DNA of 64,000 bases. Origin: Amphritea japonica ATCC BAA-1530 (GTDB lineage Bacteria > Pseudomonadota > Gammaproteobacteria > Pseudomonadales > Balneatricaceae). A program made the position numbers and the translations under genes. The stretch spans positions 1,426,001-1,490,000 of the forward strand of contig NZ_AP014545.1 of the NCBI RefSeq assembly GCF_016592435.1, written 5' to 3'. Of this stretch, positions 18,062 to 27,603 are shown piece after piece. Below the pieces are notes generated by a model. It made no database searches. It was not told where the DNA came from and was given only the letters and a program-made list of their open reading frames with translations. How positions within the stretch are numbered: the stretch's first letter is position 1; each line of letters starts with the position of its first letter.

Positions 18062-20029
18062 TTAGCGATCAAACCTATATCCATTCCCGCCAGCCTTTTT
18101 GGCTTCATACATGGCTTGATCTGCTTCGTGCAAAAGTGATTCCATCGGTTGCCCGTTATAGTGGATAGCGATACCGATGCTTATGCCAACATTCAGGGAT
18201 TGTTCGTTGAAGATCATAGGCTCCTTGAAAGTATGGATGATACGTTGAGCGATAACTTCAAGGTGCTCTTTTGTACCTGGGATAGGAAGAATTGCAGCGA
18301 ATTCATCGCCGCCTAACCGGGCCAGGGTATCGCTTTCTCGAAGTATCAGTTTTAATCGTTCGCTGAATTGTTCTAGAACGTAGTCTCCAGCGCTATGACT
18401 GTACACATCATTTATTGATTTAAAATTGTCCAGATCAAGATAGACTAAGGCGAGCGAACCTTTATGCCGTTTAGTCCGTGCTAACTCAAGTTCTAAGACT
18501 TGCGAGAATAGTCTGCGGTTACATAGCCCTGTCAGGGGGTCATGGTGAGCAAGGTGATGGATTTTCTGTTGAGCTTTGATGTTGTTGTGTTGTACCCGGT
18601 AATACATCAGGGCACCTATGCCAGTTACCAGGGTGACCATAATAAAAAACAAACCCAGTGGAGGAGATACGTCACTGAGATCTGCTGCAATAATTTCGGG
18701 TCTGACCAGGGTGACTAGCTTCCAAACGGGGTGTTGTTGCTTTTGACCTGAGCTGTTTAATGCTAAGAGGGGTTGACTTGTTTCTACTGTTTCAAAAACA
18801 AAGTAGCCATCTGGCGTCTTAAGAAAACCGTTTTTATTGGCGCTGATTGTTTTCCATACCCCAGGATAGTATTTTTCCATTGTTCTGTTTTTGAATTCAG
18901 GAAACATGAAAGCCCAGGCTGCATCCTGCTCTCGTCCAGAAATCCAGTAACCATCTTGGTTGAGTAACATCATTTCGCCAATTGACGTCTTAGCCGAAAG
19001 CTTCAACTGTTTTAATAACTCGGAGGCGTTAAGGTTGATAATTACGATACCCTGTTTATTACCCAGAGAGTCACTGACCGGTGTAGCGGTTCGAACTATC
19101 GGTTTAAAGGGCAGCTCTATGCGTCCTTTCTCAATATTCAGGTCCATGGGAGAGATGTAGATTTCGCCTGGGTTAAGATGGAATGCATCAGTGAAGTAAT
19201 AACGGTTAGATTTATCCTGAAGTTTGTCTTCAGTGACAACTAATTGTCCCTGATAGTCCTGGTTAATTCTGAGTCGCTCTAACCCTTCGTGATTTATAAA
19301 ACGGATCTGTTCATAGGAGGGTTTGATTTCTGATAGATTGATATAATCAGTGGTCAGCTCGGACAACGCTTCAGGTTGGTTGATCAGAACGTTTTGCAGG
19401 TTAACCTGGCGAGCTAATATCAATGTGTCCAGCGTTGCATCATAGACTTGATGAGTCAGATTCTCTTTGATCAGACTTAACTGTTGCTGTTCCTGGTCTA
19501 TCAGCTGAGTGATGTGTATTTGTTTCTGTTGTTGAGTCATGTTGATCAAAAACAACAGAAATAAGCTCAGGCAGAAAAGATAGCAAACAAGCAGAAAGAC
19601 TTTTAATGCAGACTTCTGTGCTTTAACTGTCGGGACTTGTGGGTTTTCGTTGCTGCCTGTTGCAAGGTAATAGTGAACTACCAGGAGGGTTAGGGAAGCA
19701 AACAGAATACCATCTAATAAGATTATCAGCTGGTGGTGTGTGGTGAATGTAAACAACGGAAATATCAGCATCAGTAATGCTTCAATGCCAAATGCAAACA
19801 CACCTGCCTGAAGTTGCATGGACTCTCGTCTGAGATTCATCCGGGGCGTTAATCGACCGGTACGTAAAAGGTAGCGAGTTATTAATACAACGACCACGGC
19901 GACGGTGCCGGCATCAATAAAAATTTCCAGCCAGAAATAGTTTTTACTGATGTGCATTGCTTGAACCAAGTTCATTATCAGAACTTCAGTTATCATCAAT
20001 GCAGCAAATAGAAATAATCGAGCTAGCAT
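18062..20029 (-). CDS. Membrane sensor diguanylate cyclase (GGDEF)
   Basis: A 655-residue protein. Residues 1-165 have about five hydrophobic helices. A large extracytoplasmic region (about 170-450, Cache-like, with a HEGLERLRI segment) ends in a further helix (about 455-475), followed by a GGDEF domain (about 495-655). The active-site motif is intact (ARLGGDEFAAILP), with a RESD inhibitory site five residues upstream. It should synthesise c-di-GMP in response to a periplasmic ligand and be subject to product inhibition. An inverted repeat at 20061-20081 lies 32 bases before the start. Confidence 0.93.
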   Translation of the reverse strand: MLARLFLFAALMITEVLIMNLVQAMHISKNYFWLEIFIDAGTVAVVVVLITRYLLRTGRLTPRMNLRRESMQLQAGVFAFGIEALLMLIFPLFTFTTHHQLIILLDGILFASLTLLVVHYYLATGSNENPQVPTVKAQKSALKVFLLVCYLFCLSLFLLFLINMTQQQKQIHITQLIDQEQQQLSLIKENLTHQVYDATLDTLILARQVNLQNVLINQPEALSELTTDYINLSEIKPSYEQIRFINHEGLERLRINQDYQGQLVVTEDKLQDKSNRYYFTDAFHLNPGEIYISPMDLNIEKGRIELPFKPIVRTATPVSDSLGNKQGIVIINLNASELLKQLKLSAKTSIGEMMLLNQDGYWISGREQDAAWAFMFPEFKNRTMEKYYPGVWKTISANKNGFLKTPDGYFVFETVETSQPLLALNSSGQKQQHPVWKLVTLVRPEIIAADLSDVSPPLGLFFIMVTLVTGIGALMYYRVQHNNIKAQQKIHHLAHHDPLTGLCNRRLFSQVLELELARTKRHKGSLALVYLDLDNFKSINDVYSHSAGDYVLEQFSERLKLILRESDTLARLGGDEFAAILPIPGTKEHLEVIAQRIIHTFKEPMIFNEQSLNVGISIGIAIHYNGQPMESLLHEADQAMYEAKKAGGNGYRFDR

Positions 20030-20221
20030 AGTTATGAATTTGCCTCGCGTTGCGTCAGATACAGAGCACTAAGGGCTCTGTATAAATTTGAATCTCTACT
20101 TTTCAAATCACTAATCTGTTTCACGTTAAGCACTTAGATCGGTATCTCAGCGAGTAATTAAGGCCTATTTTATCAGAGCGGGCAGGTGACAATATGTGTA
20201 AAGGTGGCAAACTGGGGACAT

Positions 20222-20246
20222 AAAAAAGCCCCCGGGAAGGGGGCTT
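20222..20246 (-). terminator. Rho-independent terminator of phoX
   Basis: On the minus strand AGCCCCC and GGGGGCT form a strong stem with a 5-nt loop, followed by five T (six A on the + strand at 20222-20227). It lies 17 bases after the phoX stop. Confidence 0.93.
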
Positions 20247-20262
20247 GAGTTTAGTCAGTTGT

Positions 20263-22161
20263 TCATGCGCCGACGATACCGCCATCAATGCGCTGAACAG
20301 TCATGATGGTCGAACGGGGTTTACTGTTTCCGCCTGCTGGAAAGTGCGACGGTTTACCTTTCTCGCCTGGGTGTTGCACTCCCACAAACAGGGTGCGCTG
20401 ATCTGGAGAGAAGCTTAATCCTGTGATCTCACAAGCGATAGGGCCGGTTGCGAAACGCCGGACTTCTCCTGTTTCCGGGTCTGCAACCAGCATTTGATTA
20501 TTACCCATGCCAGCGAAGTCTCCTTCGTTGGAATATTTTCCATCGGTTAGGATCCAGAGCCGGCCATCCAGATCAAAACCAAGCCCATCCGGACTGTTAA
20601 ACATATTCTCATTATTGATGTTAGCCGAACCGGCAAAGAAGTCTTTATGTACTGAGGGGTTGCCGGCAACCAGGAAAAGATCCCATTTGAAGCTTGTTGC
20701 TGTGTTATCGCTGTTTGTTTCAGTCCAGCGAACAATCTGCCCATACTTATTGTTAGCGCGTGGATTAGGGCCGCCAACAGGCTGATTGTCCTTTTTCCCA
20801 CGATGTTTGTTATTGGTTAGGGTGCAGCAGACAGTCTTCGTTGTAGGGTGCACTGCAACCCACTCAGGGCGATCCATAGTGGTTGCACCAACAACGGTAG
20901 CAGCTTCGCGAGCGAAGATGACAACTTCTGCCTGGCTGTTAAAGCCGTTTTCACTTGTCAGGCCGTTCTTTCCGTAAGTGAGCTCAATCCACTCACCTTT
21001 ACCCTGAACTTCACCAGTCTCAGCGCTAAAACGGGCAACGTACAAGGTCCCTTCGTCCAGCAGATTTCGATTTGCTACCTTTTCTGAAGGGTTGAACTTC
21101 TGCTTGCTGACAAATTTGTACAGATGCTCGCCACGCTCATCGTCACCAAGATATACAACTACTTGGCCGTTATCGGCGATAGTCACCGCAGCATTTTCAT
21201 GCTTAAAACGGCCTAGTGCCGTGCGCTTAATCGGCGTCGATGTTGGGTCCATCGGATCGATTTCTACAACCCAGCCGTGGCGATTAGGTTCATTTGGCTC
21301 TTGGGTGATATCGAAGCGGTTATCAAACTTGTACCACTGATATTTACTGTCATCTTTCAGGCCATAGCGCTTTTCATGGCCATTTAATTCAGCCCCGGGC
21401 TTGGCAAAGTAGCCATTAAAATTCTCTTCGCATGTCAGGTAAGTTCCCCAGGGCGTTTCACCATTAGCGCAGTTATTAAATGTTCCCAGTACTTTTTTTC
21501 CGCTCTTATCGGCGCTGGTTTTCAGAAGATTATCTCCCGCTGCCGGGCCGGTAAGCATCATCTCAGTGTTAGCGGTGATACGACGGTTATAGTCAGATGT
21601 TTTACTGTATTCCCAGCCATCTGCAGTACGTGTAATTTCAAAAATAGAGACGCCATGCGCAGCCTGAGCTTTTTTTACATCATCGGCGGTCATAGCGTCG
21701 CCTTTGTGATCAAACAGCAGTTTATAGTTAGTATATTCGTTGTTAACGGCCAGCAGAGCACGGTCTTCAGAGAGTGGGAAGAAAGTCATTCCGTCGGTGT
21801 TATCACCGAATTGAGCTGCCTGAGCACTGGCGGGCTGTGTCCCGCTTTCATCAAATGCTGGTGCGCCTTTCAGGATAGGGTCTCCCCAGGAAATCAGTGG
21901 CTTAGCCGTATAGCCTTCAGGCACGATAAAAGTGTCTGCAGTGCTGGTCGCGACAGGCTTGAACCCCAGTAGCTTACTGCTTGGGTGGGTCGTCGCGGCC
22001 ACTGCATTGGCCAGCGGATTTGTCGCCAGGAAAAGCCCCATCGCTGTCGCTCCACCTTGCAGAAAGCGGCGACGGCTGAGGCCAGCGTCTATGATTTTGC
22101 TGAAATCGGAGTCTTTTTCGGCGTGTAAAGCTGAGTCGGCCTGCAGTTGGTCTTTGTTCAT
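20263..22161 (-). CDS. phoX: PhoX-family alkaline phosphatase, Tat-exported
   Basis: A 632-residue PhoX (DUF839) protein. The twin-arginine signal SRRRFLQGG lies at about residues 28-36, with a hydrophobic stretch to about residue 55. PhoX is a Ca/Fe-dependent phosphomonoesterase exported folded through Tat that releases phosphate from organic phosphates; it is widespread in marine bacteria. Recognisable blocks are NNCANGETPWGTYLTCEENF, ENAAVTIADNGQVVVYLGDDERGEHLYKF (the first part), and SPDGLGFDLDGRLWILTDG. A strong Pho box lies 80-105 bases upstream, so phosphate-starvation control by PhoB is likely. A terminator closes the gene. Confidence 0.95.
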   Translation of the reverse strand: MNKDQLQADSALHAEKDSDFSKIIDAGLSRRRFLQGGATAMGLFLATNPLANAVAATTHPSSKLLGFKPVATSTADTFIVPEGYTAKPLISWGDPILKGAPAFDESGTQPASAQAAQFGDNTDGMTFFPLSEDRALLAVNNEYTNYKLLFDHKGDAMTADDVKKAQAAHGVSIFEITRTADGWEYSKTSDYNRRITANTEMMLTGPAAGDNLLKTSADKSGKKVLGTFNNCANGETPWGTYLTCEENFNGYFAKPGAELNGHEKRYGLKDDSKYQWYKFDNRFDITQEPNEPNRHGWVVEIDPMDPTSTPIKRTALGRFKHENAAVTIADNGQVVVYLGDDERGEHLYKFVSKQKFNPSEKVANRNLLDEGTLYVARFSAETGEVQGKGEWIELTYGKNGLTSENGFNSQAEVVIFAREAATVVGATTMDRPEWVAVHPTTKTVCCTLTNNKHRGKKDNQPVGGPNPRANNKYGQIVRWTETNSDNTATSFKWDLFLVAGNPSVHKDFFAGSANINNENMFNSPDGLGFDLDGRLWILTDGKYSNEGDFAGMGNNQMLVADPETGEVRRFATGPIACEITGLSFSPDQRTLFVGVQHPGEKGKPSHFPAGGNSKPRSTIMTVQRIDGGIVGA

Positions 22162-22239
22162 GCTGAAATCCCTGAAACGGATGTGAATGTAATGTATAGG
22201 TTCGTAGAGCGCAGACTAGACGCTAATTATGTATCATAG

Positions 22240-22266
22240 ATGACTCTAGTATGACGAAGCGATGAC
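22240..22266 (-). promoter_or_regulatory. Three-unit Pho box upstream of phoX
   Basis: ATGAC occurs at 22240-22244, 22251-22255 and 22262-22266, exactly 11 bp apart. Read on the minus strand these are GTCAT units toward phoX, matching the 11-bp period of PhoB half-sites. Downstream on the minus strand a TATGAT / CATAAT region could be the -10 element. Perfect spacing across three units makes chance unlikely. Confidence 0.85.
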
Positions 22267-22377
22267 ATTAGGTTAAGGGACGATACCGGCTTTATCTATC
22301 GGTAAAGAAAGATCAATGTAATATTTCTGTGTTTATCTAATGCTATATAGCTAAAGTAAATAACGAAAGGGAACAGC

Positions 22378-22947
22378 ATGTTAGTTTTAGTATTGGGTTT
22401 GATTCTATTTCTGGGAATTCACTCTGTTTCAATTGTAGCTCAGCCGCTACGTGAACGGGCCGTTGCCATAAGTGATAGTGGCTGGAAACTGTTGTATGCG
22501 GTGATATCGTTTTTGGGCTTGTGGCTAATCATCAGTGGTTATGGTGAATCCCGGCTGGACCCATACATCGTTTATGTTACGCCTGGATGGATGAGGCATC
22601 TGGCCGCGTTATTGCTGTTGCCGGTATTTGTACTATTTCTGGCGCCATACTTTCCTGGGCGTATTAAGCGGGCAACGGGGCATCCGCAGCTTATTGCCGT
22701 TAAGCTCTGGGCGGTTTCTCACTTACTGGTCAACGGAGCTCTTGCTGATCTGCTGTTGTTTGGCGGTTTTCTTGCCTGGGCGGTTGTTGACCGTATCTCA
22801 ATGAAAAGACGTCAACAACGCCCATTGCCTGGCGCGCCTGAATCATCCTATAACGACCTGATTTTGATCGTAGCCGGGGTTGTGCTTTACGGTGTCACCG
22901 TTGGCTGGGCTCATAAGTGGCTGATCGGTGTAGCGCCATTCGGTTGA
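22378..22947 (+). CDS. NnrU family membrane protein
   Basis: A 189-residue protein with about five hydrophobic helices, matching the NnrU family: GIHSVSIVAQPLRERAV near the start, then GWKLLYAVISFLGL, HPQLIAVKLWAVSHLLVNGALADLL (the first half) and a final GWAHKWLIG. NnrU-type proteins are linked to denitrification and NO metabolism in some species, and related proteins synthesise or modify carotenoids or tetrapyrroles; no nir or nor genes are next to this one. It is transcribed away from phoX and toward the csiR-like gene. Confidence 0.86.
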   Translation: MLVLVLGLILFLGIHSVSIVAQPLRERAVAISDSGWKLLYAVISFLGLWLIISGYGESRLDPYIVYVTPGWMRHLAALLLLPVFVLFLAPYFPGRIKRATGHPQLIAVKLWAVSHLLVNGALADLLLFGGFLAWAVVDRISMKRRQQRPLPGAPESSYNDLILIVAGVVLYGVTVGWAHKWLIGVAPFG

Positions 22948-22966
22948 TTGACTGTTAATTCGGGTT

Positions 22967-23668
22967 TTAACGATCGAGTTCTTCTAAACCCTGGTTGGCT
23001 TCAAGTGCCCGACTTGGGGTCAAGAGGTGCTCTTTGATGAGGTCTTGTGCGCTTGTATTGTTGCGACCGAGTAAGGCCTCAATCAGGCGTTCATGTTCTT
23101 TTTGGTTGATATCAAAGATGGCACTTTCAGCCATGTTTTTCTTTAACCAGAGATTTCGATACCGAGAGGCTTTTTCATATAGCGAACGGCGAACCTGCAG
23201 TAGCGCCGGAGAGTTGCAGCCAATCGCAATAGCAGTATGAAAGGCCTGGTGACGGCGCTCCCACTCCTGTGGGTCTTTTTCTACTAAGTCACCAAATTTA
23301 CTCATCTTATGAGCGGCAGCCAGAATACCTGCTTCCCATTCATCATCCCCTTTTTCAATGGCCAGGCCAATACAGAGCGCTTCAATTTCTGCGCGGGTGG
23401 CGTAGATATCCAGCATCTCTTCGCGGGAAACCGGGTGAACTTTAAATCCCCGTTGGTTTTCCACGACGACCAGCTGTTCGATTAAAAGTTGTGATAATGC
23501 TTCCCGCAGGGGGCTAACCCCGACTTGGTAGCGCTCTTTCAAACGCGTCATCTTAAGCTTTTCGCCGGGTTGGAAGTAGCCGTTGAGAATATCCTGTTTA
23601 AGTTCGCTTACCACTATCAGGGCAGAGCTATTCCGGTTGTTATCTGCGGCTACAGGCGATCTATTCAT
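22967..23668 (-). CDS. csiR: GntR/FCD repressor, CsiR-like
   Basis: A 233-residue GntR-family regulator. The winged helix covers about residues 15-85 (LNGYFQPGEKLKMTRLKERYQVGVSPLREAL, first part) and the FCD ligand domain about 95-220. The FCD His residues are visible (HKMSK, RRHQAFHTAI, EHERLIEALL). It is divergent from csiD, exactly where the E. coli regulator CsiR (GlaR) controls csiD-lhgD, so it is likely the glutarate-responsive repressor here. Palindromic sites lie in the shared intergenic region. Confidence 0.87.
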   Translation of the reverse strand: MNRSPVAADNNRNSSALIVVSELKQDILNGYFQPGEKLKMTRLKERYQVGVSPLREALSQLLIEQLVVVENQRGFKVHPVSREEMLDIYATRAEIEALCIGLAIEKGDDEWEAGILAAAHKMSKFGDLVEKDPQEWERRHQAFHTAIAIGCNSPALLQVRRSLYEKASRYRNLWLKKNMAESAIFDINQKEHERLIEALLGRNNTSAQDLIKEHLLTPSRALEANQGLEELDR

Positions 23669-23770
23669 GGCTATTTTGACTTAGTTATCTGTTTTTAAAG
23701 GCTTTGTGATCATTTTACAGCTCTATTCTAAAGTAGCGACATTCATTAGTTAAGTGAAGTATTTAAAAAT

Positions 23771-23801
23771 AATGTTGACGTTATACGAAAATGTCGACAT
23801 T
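23771..23801. promoter_or_regulatory. Probable CsiR operator, two related palindromes
   Basis: AATGTCGACATT (23790-23801) is a perfect 12-bp palindrome, and AATGTTGACGTT (23771-23782) is a near copy with the centres 19 bp apart. A third half-site, GCGACATT, is at 23736-23743. The sites lie between the divergent csiR and csiD genes, as expected for a dimeric GntR repressor acting on both. The binding assignment is inferred. Confidence 0.65.
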
Positions 23802-23948
23802 ATTTAGTTGCCTTGCTACTGACTCAATTTTAACGGCCTTGATTCAGAGCTTGTTAGCGAGAAAAAATTGATAAGAACTCCAGTATCTGGTCGTGGTACC
23901 TGAAGAGAGTTCGCTGGACAGAATAAATACAGTTTTGGAGAGAACACT

Positions 23949-24899
23949 ATGACAGCTCAGCTGCGTGAAGTTGAATCGACTGCCCCTCAAGGATTTTCTG
24001 TAGCACCCTATGCTGCGAATAAACGCTTGCAGGTTGTTACCCTGACATCAGAGACAATCAGCGCTTTTGATAAAGCGATTGCTGAGTGGCCAGTACAAGC
24101 GTTGGAATATAAGCCATTTCTACGTTATGCGGTTGCTGACAAGCTTGACGCTATCACCGGCTACGCGCTGGGTAAGTTTCTGAACGAGACCATGCAGGAT
24201 CGTGATACCGGTGCTTTCATGCTGCAGTATGAGGGTGCTCCTGATATTGAAGCGGGAGAGTTACGTACAGAGTTTGATGTTAAATTGTCGACTGCGATCT
24301 CACATATTATCGGTATGCCGAACCATGACGCGATGTATGGTAAGTACTACGCTCGTTTCACAGTATTGAACGATGATAATTCTGATAGTTATCTGCGCCA
24401 GGCTCACCGTCGTATGGAACTGCATAACGATGGCACTTATGTAAACGAGCGTACTGATTTTGTCTTGATGCAGAAGCTGGGTGAGGCTCATATGGAAGGC
24501 GGTGACTCATTGTTGCTGCACGTCGATGACTGGGCAGAGCTGGATCGTTTCTATCATCACCCAATGGCTAAGCAGGATATTGTCTGGGGTGCGCCGAAAT
24601 CTAAGAACGTAGAAACGAAGATTGAGCATCCTATCTTTTTTGAAGAGGACAAAAATGGTAAGCCGCATATGCTGTTTATCGATCAGTTTGCTGAACCACA
24701 GAATATGGCAGAAGGTCTTTATCTGTATGAGATGGGTGAGTCGCTGGAAGGGGATGAAAACTTTTTCGGAGTTCGCTTACCGGTAGGTACTATGCTGGTG
24801 GTTCAGAATCATTGCTGGCTGCATGGACGTGACAAGTTTGTTGCTCATCCTCAGTTAAGCCGCGAACTACTTCGCCAGCGCGGTCACTTTACTAAGTAA
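23949..24899 (+). CDS. csiD: Glutarate 2-hydroxylase CsiD (GlaH)
   Basis: A 316-residue Fe(II)/2-oxoglutarate-dependent dioxygenase that hydroxylates glutarate to L-2-hydroxyglutarate in lysine/5-aminovalerate breakdown. The iron facial triad fits: His159 and Asp161 in LHNDGTY, and His292 in WLHGRDKF. The sequence is close to CsiD throughout (TGYALGKFLNE, GGDSLLLHVDDWAEL). A GGAGAG ribosome site precedes ATG 23949. It lies upstream of lhgD and is divergent from csiR, forming a two-step route to 2-oxoglutarate. No cadaverine or aminovalerate genes are in this window. Confidence 0.95.
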   Translation: MTAQLREVESTAPQGFSVAPYAANKRLQVVTLTSETISAFDKAIAEWPVQALEYKPFLRYAVADKLDAITGYALGKFLNETMQDRDTGAFMLQYEGAPDIEAGELRTEFDVKLSTAISHIIGMPNHDAMYGKYYARFTVLNDDNSDSYLRQAHRRMELHNDGTYVNERTDFVLMQKLGEAHMEGGDSLLLHVDDWAELDRFYHHPMAKQDIVWGAPKSKNVETKIEHPIFFEEDKNGKPHMLFIDQFAEPQNMAEGLYLYEMGESLEGDENFFGVRLPVGTMLVVQNHCWLHGRDKFVAHPQLSRELLRQRGHFTK

Positions 24900-24989
24900 T
24901 GATACGCGTTAATAAGTGCTGATATACTTCGGCGGGGCTGTTGCAGAGCAACTGTTCCGTCGTTTTTTGCTTTATAAGGGTGAATACTA

Positions 24990-26198
24990 ATGACATACGA
25001 TTACATCATTATCGGCGGCGGTATCGTTGGTATGTCGACCGGATGGCAGCTACAGCAGCGTTATCCTGACGCCAGGATTCTGTTGTTAGAAAAAGAGTCT
25101 GTGTACTCCAAGCACCAGACAGGCCATAACAGCGGAGTTATCCACGCGGGTGTTTATTATGCACCTGGGAGCCTGAAGGCACAGTTTTGTAAAGCGGGTG
25201 TTGCCGCAACAATGAAATTCTGTGATGAGAACAGTGTTCCATACAATCAGTGCGGTAAATTGCTGGTGGCTACGACCGATCTGGAAGTAGAGCGGATGCA
25301 AGCGCTTTATAAGCGCTGTCATGAAAATGGCATCGATGTTGAGCTGTTGGATGCTGAACAGTTGCAAGCCCGTGAACCGAATATTATTGGTCTGGGTGCG
25401 ATTCTTGTGAAAGATACAGCCATCGTGAATTACCAACAGGTAACCACTAAGATGGCGGAGCGTTTTGTCGAGATAGGTGGGGATGCCCGCCTGAATCACA
25501 AAGTAACGGGCTTAAAAGAAACGGCAGATGAAGTAACAGTTGATGCTTTGCATAATGGGCAGCAGGTTAGTTTCAAAGGTCGTTTTCTGATTACCTGTTC
25601 CGGTCTGATGGCGGACCGCACCACGAAGATGCTGGGTATTGAGACTGACTTCCAGATCATCCCGTTTCGGGGGGAATACTATAAGCTCCCGGAAAAATAC
25701 AATCAGATAGTTAACCACTTAATCTATCCGATTCCCGATCCAGACTTACCGTTCCTGGGTGTACATTTGACACGAATGATTGACGGTTCTGTTACCGTTG
25801 GTCCGAATGCCGTACAGGGGTGGAAACGAGAAGGCTATGGGAAGATCAATATCAGCCTGCGCGATATTTGGGATATGGTGACCTTTCCCGGTTTCTGGCG
25901 GGTACTTAAGGGCCATATTGGTACCGGTATTGTTGAAACTAAGAACTCTCTCTGGAAGCCGGGTTATCTGAAATTGGTTCAGAAGTACTGTCCGCAGCTT
26001 AAAACGGAAGATCTGCAGCATTATCCGGCGGGAATCCGTGCTCAGGCGGTTATGAAAGATGGATCATTGGTACACGATTTTCTGTTTGCTGAAAGCCCAC
26101 GATCACTGCATGTCTGTAATGCGCCATCGCCTGCAGCAACATCAGCGATTCCTATTGGCGAGTATATTTGCGATAAAATAGTGGAGCAGACTAGTTAA
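24990..26198 (+). CDS. lhgD: L-2-hydroxyglutarate dehydrogenase / oxidase
   Basis: A 402-residue FAD-dependent oxidoreductase that oxidises L-2-hydroxyglutarate to 2-oxoglutarate and passes electrons to the respiratory chain. The FAD-binding GGGIVG loop is near residue 9; HNSGVIHAGVYYAPGSLKAQ is the family signature. It lies 90 bases after csiD, on the same strand, with an AAGGG ribosome site. It ends before a strong bidirectional terminator. Confidence 0.94.
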   Translation: MTYDYIIIGGGIVGMSTGWQLQQRYPDARILLLEKESVYSKHQTGHNSGVIHAGVYYAPGSLKAQFCKAGVAATMKFCDENSVPYNQCGKLLVATTDLEVERMQALYKRCHENGIDVELLDAEQLQAREPNIIGLGAILVKDTAIVNYQQVTTKMAERFVEIGGDARLNHKVTGLKETADEVTVDALHNGQQVSFKGRFLITCSGLMADRTTKMLGIETDFQIIPFRGEYYKLPEKYNQIVNHLIYPIPDPDLPFLGVHLTRMIDGSVTVGPNAVQGWKREGYGKINISLRDIWDMVTFPGFWRVLKGHIGTGIVETKNSLWKPGYLKLVQKYCPQLKTEDLQHYPAGIRAQAVMKDGSLVHDFLFAESPRSLHVCNAPSPAATSAIPIGEYICDKIVEQTS

Positions 26199-26224
26199 TT
26201 GCCAGCTATTGAAAATTGTTTATT

Positions 26225-26250
26225 AAAAAGCACCTCAGGGTGCTTTTTTT
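26225..26250 (+). terminator. Bidirectional terminator after lhgD
   Basis: AAAAAGCACC pairs with GGTGCTTTTT across a 4-nt loop, with a further TT on the + strand and A5 on the other side. It lies 27 bases past the lhgD stop and could also stop transcripts of the convergent lysR gene. Confidence 0.92.
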
Positions 26251-26427
26251 GTTTATAACCCAGATTAGAGGCCTTTGCCGGTCTGCTGTAATCTGAATAT
26301 TCAAAGCCGTTGTCTTATGAACTTATCGGAGTGCCTTCAGATATCTGGCCAATATTTGCTGAACTTGCCTCAACCGCGATATCCAGAATTGGTGTAGTTG
26401 TTAATATTTCGTATGTAGTTTGGAATG

Positions 26428-27360
26428 TTATTGCCCCCAATTCAGAAAGCGCTCGGGGTTTTCTATCACGTTTTCAATTCGGTTGCGTAAAAGCTCGGCA
26501 AATTCTAACGTTATCATCGATGAAGGAGCATCGGATGGGAACATAAGCCCGACACGTAAATGTACATCAGGTTGAAAACGACGGAAGACTACTTTTCCCG
26601 GTTGAGCGTAGGTGGTGTAACTGAATGCTGATATTGGGTCTAATACACAGACTCCGAGTCCACGCTCAACAAACTTAAGTGCAGGTATAAAAAAGCGGGT
26701 TTGCAAGCATACGTTCATACGATGCCCGCTGGCTTCGAATAGCTGTAATAAGTCGTGGAAGATCATGTGATCGGGGTGCAGCGTTATCATTGGCTCTTCA
26801 TCGAGCATTGCCGGTGTGATCACTGAGTGTTCTGCTAGAGGGTGGTTTGCAGGGATGGCGCAGGTACATAATAGTTCGAAGATTTGATTCCGACTGCCGT
26901 TTAACTGATGCATCGACATCTCTGCCAGGCCCAGGTCATATTGGTTAGAGGCGATCCACTCAACCACGGAATCAGAAGTTCGAGTCTGTAATGACGCTTG
27001 AACGTTGGGGTGTTCTTCTAAGTAGTCCGCCAGGATATCAGGTATAAAAAAGTTCGATGGGCCTGGCATACAACCAATGCGGAGGAAGCCGTATTGTTTG
27101 TTCTGAATGTCCTGTACAGTCTGACTTAGATCCTGGATTCGGGAGAAAATTGCTGCTACCTCGTTATAAAGGTAGTTAGCTTCCGGGGTAGGATATAGTC
27201 GTTTTTTCCTCCGTTCGAATAGTTGGAAACCTATATCCTCTTCCAGTGAACTAAGCATCATACTGACTGCTGGTTGGGTTCGATATAGCTGCTTGGCAGC
27301 TTGAGAAACCGAGCCGGTCAGCATTACTGCTCGAAAGGCTTCCATTTGTTTGAGGTTCAT
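26428..27360 (-). CDS. LysR-family transcriptional regulator
   Basis: A 310-residue LysR protein with an N-terminal helix-turn-helix (MNLKQMEAFRAVMLTGSVSQ, about residues 1-60) and a periplasmic-binding-like effector domain. It is on the same strand as, and 300 bases downstream of, the tct transporter operon and is the most likely regulator of it. Its own upstream region contains CTTAT / ATAAG half-sites, which also appear upstream of tctB, supporting that link. The effector is unknown. Confidence 0.9.
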   Translation of the reverse strand: MNLKQMEAFRAVMLTGSVSQAAKQLYRTQPAVSMMLSSLEEDIGFQLFERRKKRLYPTPEANYLYNEVAAIFSRIQDLSQTVQDIQNKQYGFLRIGCMPGPSNFFIPDILADYLEEHPNVQASLQTRTSDSVVEWIASNQYDLGLAEMSMHQLNGSRNQIFELLCTCAIPANHPLAEHSVITPAMLDEEPMITLHPDHMIFHDLLQLFEASGHRMNVCLQTRFFIPALKFVERGLGVCVLDPISAFSYTTYAQPGKVVFRRFQPDVHLRVGLMFPSDAPSSMITLEFAELLRNRIENVIENPERFLNWGQ

Positions 27361-27385
27361 CGGTCGGCCTTAATTATTAGTTTTT

Positions 27386-27430
27386 CTTATGATTGGTGTT
27401 ATAAGTTGCGCCTGACATTATGTTATAAGT
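27386..27430. promoter_or_regulatory. Candidate LysR sites upstream of the lysR gene
   Basis: CTTAT (27386-27390) and ATAAG (27401-27405) form an inverted repeat with a 10-bp spacer, 26 bases before the lysR start. GTTATAAGT occurs twice, at 27398-27406 and 27422-27430. A separate dyad TAACGT-ATA-ACGTTA is at 27492-27506. LysR autoregulation through these is a guess. Confidence 0.4.
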
Positions 27431-27603
27431 AGAAATACGTTAAAGATCAACTCTGGTACTTAAAGGCAGTACAGATGCAGGAGTCATTAGCTAACGTATA
27501 ACGTTAAGAATGAAATCGAACTATCCTGTCTATTGGCAGTTTGAGTAGGTTGTGATTGAGGGCTTTGAATTAAAACAGGGGTTGGCTTTTTAAAAGTAAA
27601 GCT

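Noticed and set aside
20061-20081. ACAGAGC / GCTCTGT inverted repeat before the diguanylate cyclase gene
   Set aside because: It may be an attenuator or operator, but one short dyad with no known partner is not enough to call.
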